A stretch of 64,000 bases of DNA from Pseudorasbora parva (taxonomy: Eukaryota > Chordata > Actinopteri > Cypriniformes > Gobionidae): NCBI RefSeq assembly GCF_024679245.1, contig NC_090174.1, positions 43,408,188 through 43,472,187 on the forward strand. The letters run 5' to 3'. The stretch's first letter is position 1. Every line of letters begins with the position of its first letter. The notes under the pieces were generated by a model. It was not told where the DNA came from. It made no database searches and worked only from the letters and a program-made list of their open reading frames with translations. Both the position numbers and the translations under genes were made by a program. Below are positions 56,805 to 64,000 of the stretch, in pieces.

Positions 56805-58511
56805 CAGTGTTGCCACAGTTACTTTGAAAAAGTAATCTGATTACTGATTACTCCTTTAAAAAGTAACTTAGTTACTTTACAGATTACTTGATTTTAAAAG
56901 TAACTAAGTTAGATTACAAGTTACTTTATAAGTTACATTCAGCAGTTGCCGACAACACCCCTGCCGCCTAAAAATATAAATGACAACCGTTTTTGGCAAC
57001 ACACTTTATTGCATTTATGCCTGAGCCTGACGGCCCCGACTTTTTTACGCCCCTTTTTTTAGGCTTCTCCTTCGTTTTATATTTATTTTAATAATTAAAA
57101 TGAACAATGAGATGTGCTGGTGGAAACAACATGAAACCATGATAGCGTGCGCCACTGTCAAGATATGGCTCGCGCAGGGTTAAAGAGTCCGTCTCTTCAG
57201 TGCAGCTGCTAGAGTTATGGCCTTTTTACTACTGGTTCCTTCATTCATTTTCTCTGACCAGGTCGGCCTATCTATCTGATTGCGAAATGACCAGGACTAG
57301 GCCTAATGCCTTCCGAGTGTCTTTCGAGACGTATTTAATTCCGATACCTCAAACAAACCAATTCAGAAGGTGCATGAAAGCATTTCAAACTAAACCGGAC
57401 AAATGTAAATATATCTGGTTGTTTAAACCACATGTGTAAATTTTACTCCTGGAAAATAATTAAAAAATAAATGTGTGAGAGCTTGTTTTGTTGTAGTCAG
57501 ATAGATATGACGGTGCTACTGCAACATCGCTGCAAATGAGTAAAGCAAGCCAACGCATATGGCCATAAATGAAACTTTAAAATAAGTCACACAAAACACA
57601 ATCATCTTCAATATAAATTAATGAGACTAATGATCTTACCAGTGCTTAGGTCGCTCTCTCTCTCATATTGCGATCTTTGAATTTGAAATGAGCTGCTGAA
57701 TAAAATGCTGGAATCTTTTGCTTTGATGTGAACTCCATTAAATGAGCATATACCGCGGGAATTGAAGATCGGATTCATATTAATTTTGCTGAAGTGTAAG
57801 GTAGGCTATAAGACAACCTGCATGTACTTTCTATTTTTTTTTTTTTTTTTAGATTGTGTAGCCCGTTTCGTTTTTTTGAGCGCCGTTGTGAGCAGTAGGC
57901 TAATCTATCAGCCTGCCTCAGCTCGTCAAAAATTTATTTGTGGTGGTATAATAACTAGCCTACTTTGTTTTTGATTAGTTATATTTCGTTTCGTTTCTTT
58001 ATTAAGGTCATTTCGAAAAATGTTTAGAGCAATTTTTTGTTTGTTAAATTAAAGTTTTAATTTTTTTATGTGACGACCCAGTGAGTTAACCGCATGTTTA
58101 ATAGCCTAGTCTCTCAAACCAACTCTTGAATTGCCTTGCCTATATAAACTTTAATTTAACAAACAAAAAATTGCTCTGAACATTTTTCTTAATTAGGTTT
58201 ATAAAGAAACGAAACGAAAAATAACTACTTTGACATTAAAAACAAAACTGAATTATGTTAATGGCTGCAACAATGTAAAAAAATAAAAAATAAAAAACAC
58301 CGGCTCCAGCCGGACTCGGGCTGAGAATTTTGATAAGCTGTCGGTTTTTACTAAGGAAAATGACTAAAATAGTAACTCACAGTGACTTGGATAAGTAACT
58401 TTAATCTGATTACTGGTTTGGAAATAGTAACGCGTTAGATTACTCGTTACTGGAAAAAAGTAGTCAGATTAGAGTAACGCGTTACTATGTAACGCGTTAC
58501 TGGCATCACTG
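56805..58511. mobile_element. Non-autonomous hAT transposon, 1,707 bp
   Basis: Ends CAGTGTTGCCACAGTTAC and the reverse of the right end, CAGTGATGCCAGTAACGCGT, are imperfect inverted repeats. An exact 8-base duplication TTTAAATG flanks it (56797-56804, 58512-58519). Subterminal AAGTAACT and GTAACGCGTTAC words are typical. It has an internal inverted repeat with arms near 57985-58060 and 58144-58226. No transposase is present. Confidence 0.9.
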
Positions 58512-59123
58512 TTTAAATGACAACTATAGGTGTCAGTTTGTTTATTGTAAAAAACACCCAAACATAAACCTAGCGTTCTCACAAAGCGTGCTTCGTCATT
58601 CGAATGCGCTAACGGTTACTCCATTGTTGTTCTATGTATAACTTTATATTAGTCTGACATGCAAAACCGTTTTACTTGCTACTGCTAAGGTTTAGTCGCA
58701 TACAGTACAATAGTCCATAAACCGAATCATGTCCTCATAAACTGCGAGTAAACACACAAATGTTGACAGGCCACTAAATACACTACATACCACAGAGACG
58801 GACGTCCTGCTGTTGCTGTTTCTCCAGTTCAATTTATTTCAGCCTCCGGATCTGATTCCGGATCATATATGTATTAGTTGAATCTGATTTAGGGTAACGT
58901 TTTCTTCTCCACGCTTGAGGACGTCACAGCTTTGTGTCATTCTTTAGCTCCGCCCACACGCCTCCAGGCGCTAGTTTTTTTCCGGAAAGACTTGGTACAG
59001 CCTATATTTCTTTTATAAATATAATAACACTTTTCGGAGATATGAAGGATGCAATACTACTCTATAGGTACTCAAGATTGACATGAGATTGACATGAAAC
59101 TGAGTGTTTCACCCCCCCTTTAA

Positions 59124-59483
59124 TTATCGATTTTCTTTCGGAGCTGTCATCTTGTCCCGGGTCCGACTCAGGTTCAAATTGATACAGTTGCACACAGATA
59201 TGTCCTCAGAAACTCCCATCGCCATACTTTACCCTCCACTGTTGTCTGTGTTTGTCAAACCAACCCACAGAGCAGAGGGGTGGAGTGAGCAAAGCTCATT
59301 AGCATTAAAGCCATATGCTCTGAAATGGCTCGGTGAAAACAGAGCTGTTTTTTACCAGGTAAAATTAGTGTTTTCTTACGATGCTAATGATAATTTTTAA
59401 TTAAAGTATATTAAAAAGTTTTCATTTAGACACTAAAGAATCATATTAACTTGTAAAAAAATGGCATTATATGACCCCTTTAA
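59124..59483. mobile_element. Right-end fragment of a GGTCATATAATG-type element
   Basis: It ends GGCATTATATGACCCCTTTAA, which on the other strand reads TTAAAGGGGTCATATAATGCC, a typical TTAAAGG-type transposon end. The left end is missing where the neighbouring element is inserted. The 98-codon frame at 59104-59400 resembles no protein I know. Confidence 0.5.
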
Positions 59484-59786
59484 AAGTAAACTAGGCCTAT
59501 ATGAAAATAAAAACAGGATGACTAAAGGAAATTGCAATTGTTGTAATAAATGCAATTCTTGTTCCCTTTCGAGAGAGGTTCCTCGTATTACGTATGGGAA
59601 AAACTCCTTTTCTCGAGAATGTGAAGCAAAACTTTTACACGGCCATAGCCCAGCGCGAGGAGCGCTCTGATTGGCCGGGCTGCGGCAACTGCAGGAACCT
59701 ATGGTGAGGCGGCTGAGAGGAACGAACCAATGGGGGGCGTTCAAGAAGCCCGCCGAAAAAGGTGCTTATATTTGCATACAGGAGGC

Positions 59787-59794
59787 TATATAAG
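59787..59794 (+). promoter_or_regulatory. TATA box of the DIRS element
   Basis: TATATAAG in GGAGGCTATATAAGACCC, about 230 bases inside the left terminus and upstream of the tandem array. The array would therefore sit in the transcribed leader. Confidence 0.55.
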
Positions 59795-60286
59795 ACCCTA
59801 ATTCGCCATAGGTGTCAGATTTTATCTCCTTCAGCGATACCTTCGCTGGTCTCCGGAAGAAGCACCGCCGTTGAAAAGGCACCAGCGGAACCTGCAGCTG
59901 AGGACGACGGACTCCCTCTCCGCCTTCTCTGCCGTTCCAGCTACGCCATCCGGCGTTATATATCCTTTAAACTGTGTCTATGTTGAGTGTTATATGTGTT
60001 TGTGTGTGTGTTGCCGCTGCAACGCCACTTCTAGAGCTTACAGGCTTGTTCTACTCGAGGACTCTCTCGTTCCGCCGCGTCGTTAAGCGCCGCGGAAAGA
60101 CGGAGCTCTTCTCACTCTCCCTCTGCTCTCGTCCCGTCGCGCTGAATAGCGCCGCGGAAAGAGAGAATGTTAGAGGACATGAGCACACTCAAGCCGAAGC
60201 TCTCTTCACTCTGCCGCCGCCGGCTCTTCTTCCGCCGCTGCCACAGAGTTGTTCCCACTCTTCTCTCATTCCGTCGCGCTACAGCC

Positions 60287-61620
60287 GCGGACAGAGAATA
60301 CTAGAGTGAATAGGCGAACTCGAGCCGAAGCTCTCGTCACTATACCGTCGCGCTGAGGAGGCGCCGCGGACAGACGGAGTTTTTCCTCAGTCTTCCTCTT
60401 CTCTAGTTCAGTCGCGATATCGCCGCGGACAGAGAATACTAGAGTGAATAAACAAACTCGAGCCGAAGCTCTCGCCGTGCTAGAAGCGCCGCGGACAGAG
60501 TTTTTCCTCACGCTTCCAATTCTCTCGTCCTGTCGCTCTATCGCCGCGGACAGAGAATACTAGAGTGAATAAACAAACTCGAGCCGAAGCTCTCGCCGTG
60601 CTAGAAGCGCCGCGGACAGAGTTTTACCTCACGCTTCCAATTCTCTCGTCCTGTCGCTCTATCGCCGCGGACAGAGAATGCTAGAGTGAATAAACAAACT
60701 CGAGCCGAAGCTCTCGCCGTGCTAGAAGCGCCGCGGACAGAGTTTTACCTCACGCTTCCAATTCTCTCGTCCTGTCGCTCTATCGCCGCGGACAGAGAAT
60801 GCTAGAGTGAATAAACAAACTCGAGCCGAAGCTCTCGCCGTGCTAGAAGCGCCGCGGACAGAGTTTTACCTCACGCTTCCAATTCTCTCGTCCTGTCGCT
60901 CTATCGCCGCGGACAGAGAATGCTAGAGTGAATAAACAAACTCGAGCCGAAGCTCTCGCCGTGCTAGAAGCGCCGCGGACAGAGTTTTACCTCACGCTTC
61001 CAATTCTCTCGTCCTGTCGCTCTATCGCCGCGGACAGAGAATACTAGAGTGAATAAACAAACTCGAGCCGAAGCTCTCGCCGTGCTAGAAGCGCCGCGGA
61101 CAGAGTTTTTCCTCACGCTTCCAATTCTCTCGTCCTGTCGCTCTATCGCCGCGGACAGAGAATACTAGAGTGAATAAACAAACTCGAGCCGAAGCTCTCG
61201 CCGTGCTAGAAGCGCCGCGGACAGAGTTTTACCTCACGCTTCCAATTCTCTCGTCCTGTCGCTCTATCGCCGCGGACAGAGAATACTAGAGTGAATAAAC
61301 AAACTCGAGCCGAAGCTCTCGCCGTGCTAGAAGCGCCGCGGACAGAGTTTTACCTCACGCTTCCAATTCTCTCGTCCTGTCGCTCTATCGCCGCGGACAG
61401 AGAATACTAGAGTGAATAAACTAACTCGAGCCGAAGCTCTCGCCGTGCTAGAAGCGCCGCGGACAGAGTTTTTCCTCACGCTTCCAATTCTCGTCCTGTC
61501 GCTCTATCGCCGCGGACAGAGAATACTAGAGTGAATAAACAAACTCGAGCCGAAGCTCTCGCCGTGCTCATTCTACCGCCGCCGTGCTGAAGCGCTGCGG
61601 ACAGAGAATACTAGAGTAAG
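60287..61620 (+). repeat. 121-base tandem repeat array, about ten copies
   Basis: Units starting at CGCCGCGGACAGAGAATA/G occur at 60421, 60542, 60663, 60784, 60905, 61026, 61147, 61268, 61389 and 61508. All spacings are 121 except the last (119, from loss of two bases in CTCTCGT). A diverged unit precedes at 60287 and a broken one follows. Units differ at only a few sites (A/G in GAATRCTAG, T/A in GTTTTWCCTC), so the expansion is recent. As 121 is not a multiple of three, it cannot be a protein repeat. Confidence 0.95.
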
Positions 61621-62155
61621 TTAGACGAGCGAGCTCGGGCTGTTGGGTATGTCAAGAACAATGTTGCTGCAGCGCGCGCTTACTGCCAAGGAAGTTGTAA
61701 TGGCTGCCTTGTCATGATAGCGCGCGCCCCTTCCACAGCGCGTTGCTGACTAGAGCGCGGCTTACGTCATAGCACGCGCTCACTGTCAGAGCATAAGGGC
61801 GTCGGAAAATGGCTGCCAAGCTAAGCCCTTTTTTCACTCTATCACTTCCAGTCCCCTTTATTCAGGCGGCTGGAAAGGTTTTTACACTGTAGACAAAGTG
61901 TCCACTACACAGTGTGCACCCCTACATAAGCACTGTTAATTCAGCCTCACAAAATCACAAATAAATCCCGCCGCGGCCGGATTACACCATATAAAGTCAA
62001 CTAGCCTTATTGCAGTCAACTAGCCTGTGGTCAAACACGCTTGTCTGCATGCGCGCTTTCAGTCTAGACTAGAGCATAACGGCATTGTGGAATGGCTCAC
62101 ATACCACCCGCACTTCCTTACATTCTCCCAGTTCCCTTAAGTTAAGTGACTGGAG

Positions 62156-62590
62156 ATGAAATATTGCAGTCAACTAGCCTGTGTTAAACACGCTCGTCTG
62201 CACACTAATGCTGTGTGCGTTTACCCCTGTGGATTTGCTCACTGGTTTGCACCGTGGGTATTCTACGTAGGTTGTGCGCCACTGCACATTGTTTACACTA
62301 CACACAAAAGAGCTTTCTATGTAGGAAATGTGCCCACTTTACAGTCTGCACTCCTGCACCCAAGCACTTTTCACAAAGTTCACTCTCGCACACACAATAT
62401 AAATGTGAGGCGTGCGCCCACTGCAAAGCCTGCACCGCCAAAACTAACACTATCCCCACAGTGTTACAAGCAGTGTTACAGCACAAGCAACCCGGCTAAC
62501 AGGCCCCTATTACTAAGCGGCCAGCCCCCGAATCTAATTCAACCCCTGGCTTTACGAGCCCAGGCCTGGCAGGCCATTCCTGGTATATAA
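62156..62590 (+). CDS. Unidentified open frame in the DIRS element
   Basis: A 144-codon frame overlaps a 94-codon frame one base off (62215-62499). Both are rich in Cys and His (CKACTAK, CEACAHCKACTA) in the position where a gag-like protein would be expected. The ATG context is arbitrary and I recognise no domain. It is probably a decayed part of the element. A real product is unlikely. Confidence 0.25.
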   Translation: MKYCSQLACVKHARLHTNAVCVYPCGFAHWFAPWVFYVGCAPLHIVYTTHKRAFYVGNVPTLQSALLHPSTFHKVHSRTHNINVRRAPTAKPAPPKLTLSPQCYKQCYSTSNPANRPLLLSGQPPNLIQPLALRAQAWQAIPGI

Positions 62591-62632
62591 TATTGGGTGT
62601 TGAACATATAAAACGAGGTTCTCGCTACAGTA

Positions 62633-63060
62633 TTGCTCGCAGACCCCGCGATTCAAGCCGTGGTCGAGCCCTCTGTAAGAAGCAGTGTCAGTCACGTGCT
62701 TCTCGCTGAGGCATTGAGACTGTTAAAGGAGAGAGCGGCGAAAACAGTACACCCGACGCTAGCGAGTCAGGTTTTTACTGTCGCTAATTCCTCATGCCGA
62801 AAATGGGTGGCGGTCTCAGGCCCATTTTCCAGGCATCTGAACAAAGCACTTATGACACGCTCGATTCAAGGTGCTGACGGTGAAACAAATCCTCGCGCAC
62901 ATTCGCCCCGGGGATTGGGTTTTCTCAATAGATCTGAAAAACGCATACTTCACGTTACGATAACCCCCCACCCCCACTACAGGCCATTCTTGAGATTCGC
63001 CTTCGAGGGGCAGGCTTATCAGTACAGTCATTGTCATAGACTCAAGACTTACGGCATAAG
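62633..63060 (+). pseudogene. DIRS reverse-transcriptase relic
   Basis: Pieces in different frames match the DIRS/Ty3-like reverse transcriptase: GDWVFSIDLKNAYF around 62910-62955, then after a one-base loss HVTITPHPHYRPFLRFAFEG and QAYQYS. The catalytic YxDD block and the rest of the palm are missing. The sequence jumps directly to RNase H-like coding, so an internal deletion has removed the active site. Confidence 0.7.
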
Positions 63061-63072
63061 AACCACCACGTC

Positions 63073-63560
63073 TTGATAATGTACATAAAATCGCTAGGGC
63101 AGCCGAGATCAGACTCTGTTCACTGCATGGCTAAGCATCTCCTTTTATGGGCAGAGCACAATCTGAGCTCCCTAAGGGCGGCTTACGTGCCAGGTATTCT
63201 GAATCAGGGTCCGGACATGTTATCCAGAGGACCCATGTCCCCAGGGGAATGGTCCCTTTACCCGCAAACAATTCAGCTCGCACAGCACACGCTGCCCAAT
63301 ATTTTTTCTGCAAACGCAGGGATGCCCTGGCCCATGTTGGCCCAGACTCCCTCTATATGTTCCCTCCGATCGCGATCCAGCTGCAGCCTGTGCTTTTTAA
63401 TAGCCCCACTTTGGAAGAACCGCACTTGGTTCTCCATACTGTTTCAGCTGTCAGACACAGCCCCATGCCTATTCTGCCAATGAAAGGGAAGGTCTGGCAT
63501 CCCAATCCCGAGCTGTGGGCCCTCCACGTATGGCCCATCAACGGTATCCGGGAACCTCTC
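63073..63560 (+). pseudogene. DIRS RNase H-like relic
   Basis: The frame from 63073 reads HCMAKHLLLWAEHNLSSLRA, AYVPGILNQGPDMLSRG and EWSLYPQTIQLA, the typical C-terminal part of the DIRS RNase H domain. Downstream similarity continues in another frame (DALAHVGPDSLYMFPPIAIQ, then WHPNPELWALHVWPING), so at least one frameshift is present. Confidence 0.75.
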
Positions 63561-63569
63561 TGACAAGTT

Positions 63570-64000
63570 ATGAACACTATTTCGGAAGCTAGAGCCCCTG
63601 CTATCTGGCAGCTCTGCTTTGAAGTGGTCAGTGGTTTTCTAACCAATGTGCTACGCGAAACATCGACGCACACTCATGCGAACTGGCGGAACCGCTCGCT
63701 TTCTCCAAGAGCTAATGGATGCGGGTCGTCCCCCCTCCATACTCGGGGTGTGTGTCTCCGCCATAGCAGCTAGCCACGCTCCGATCGCGGCACATTCACT
63801 AGGGAAAAGTGATCTTATTGTGTGTTTTCTTAAAGGGGCCAGGAGGTTCAGCCCGCCTTGCCCCTACCTCGGTCCCTATTTGGGACCTCGCCATGGTTTT
63901 GGAGGCCGTGAAGGGTTCCCCCTCCTAACCACTTCAGAACACGAGCTTGAAGCACATATCACTCAAGTTTGTGCTGTCATGAAACAGTCTCTCACACTGG
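63570..64000 (+). pseudogene. Start of DIRS tyrosine recombinase region, partial
   Basis: The plus strand shows ISEARAPAIWQLCFEVVSGF. In other frames the equivalents of the N-terminal core-binding part follow (FLQELMDAGR-like and VCVSAIAASHAPIA-like words near 63705-63785). The active-site half would lie beyond the window. Multiple frameshifts. Confidence 0.6.

Larger units (their letters stand above)
55855..59123. mobile_element. TTAAAGGGGGGGTGAA-type DNA transposon with two nested insertions
   Basis: Ends TTAAAGGGGGGGTGAA and TTTCACCCCCCCTTTAA are inverted repeats. A SINE (55885-56131) and a hAT element (56805-58511) are inserted, leaving about 1.3 kb of original element. The right end has a second copy at 1-350. 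Overlapping frames at 56152-56630 on both strands show no transposase features. Confidence 0.85.
59555..64000 (+). mobile_element. Degenerate DIRS-type retrotransposon (continues off the right edge)
   Basis: Order along the plus strand: a left terminal region (TTCCCTTTCGAGAGAGGTTC, TACGTATGGGAA), a TATA box at 59787, a GC-rich leader with a 121-base tandem array (about 60287-61620), an unidentified Cys-rich stretch (62156-62500) where a gag-like frame would be expected, a reverse-transcriptase relic, an RNase H-like relic and the beginning of a recombinase region. Frames are broken throughout. DIRS elements use a tyrosine recombinase instead of an integrase. The assignment rests on motifs from memory. 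Confidence 0.75.

Noticed and set aside
60266..60511. 81-codon minus-strand frame with repeated FTLVFSVRG
   Set aside because: It is the tandem array read on the opposite strand. The 121-base period breaks the frame in each unit.

Overview
This is vertebrate genomic DNA, almost certainly from a teleost and most likely a cyprinid (carp/zebrafish-type) fish. Genes are split by GT-AG introns, the DNA between exons is AT-rich and crowded with transposon remnants, and the repeat types are familiar from cyprinid genomes: MITEs starting TTAAAGG, MITEs with the GTTCACCCAAAAATG end, hAT and DIRS elements, an L2 LINE and a tRNA-derived SINE. The species call rests on remembered repeat types, not on a search.

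Four protein-coding genes are present. On the minus strand are the N-terminal coding exons of cemip2/tmem2 (3495-7847, 5' UTR exon near 9.92-10.1 kb, 3' part off the left edge) and all of abhd17b (coding 13357-29538, 288 aa, UTR exon near 31.8 kb). On the plus strand are the c9orf85 homologue (32498-35278, 161 aa) and gda, guanine deaminase (38962-51081, 14 exons, 450 aa). abhd17b and c9orf85 diverge from a shared CCAAT-containing region (about 31.8-32.5 kb). Order and orientation (cemip2-, abhd17b-, c9orf85+, gda+) match human 9q21.13 as I recall it, so this is a conserved syntenic block. I rebuilt every coding exon from splice sites and phase. The frames close exactly, and known catalytic residues fall where expected (ABHD17B Ser170/Asp235/His264; GDA zinc ligands His83, His85, His241, His280, Asp331).

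Region by region: 1-3.0 kb is repeat (right end of a TTAAAGGGGGG element, then a 2.4 kb inverted-repeat element holding a large ACT microsatellite). 3.4-10.1 kb is cemip2, with a hAT element nested in another transposon in its second intron. 10.1-12.1 kb is intergenic. 12.1-32 kb is abhd17b, with two long introns full of MITEs and an L2 fragment. 32.3-35.6 kb is c9orf85. 35.6-38.6 kb is intergenic MITEs. 38.9-51.4 kb is gda, with a small DIRS-derived element in intron 5. 52.4-59.5 kb is nested DNA transposons plus a SINE. 59.5-64 kb is a degenerate DIRS retrotransposon with a striking 121-bp tandem array.

The four genes do not form a pathway: they cover extracellular hyaluronan biology, protein depalmitoylation, an uncharacterised Cys-rich protein, and purine catabolism. 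I found no CRISPR array, bacterial operon or convincing new gene system. The less ordinary items are transposon structures: the DIRS 121-bp array, a DIRS recombinase tail between long inverted repeats, a LINE-like fragment captured inside a hAT element, a THAP-domain relic beside a long hairpin, and an exon-like segment in gda intron 5.
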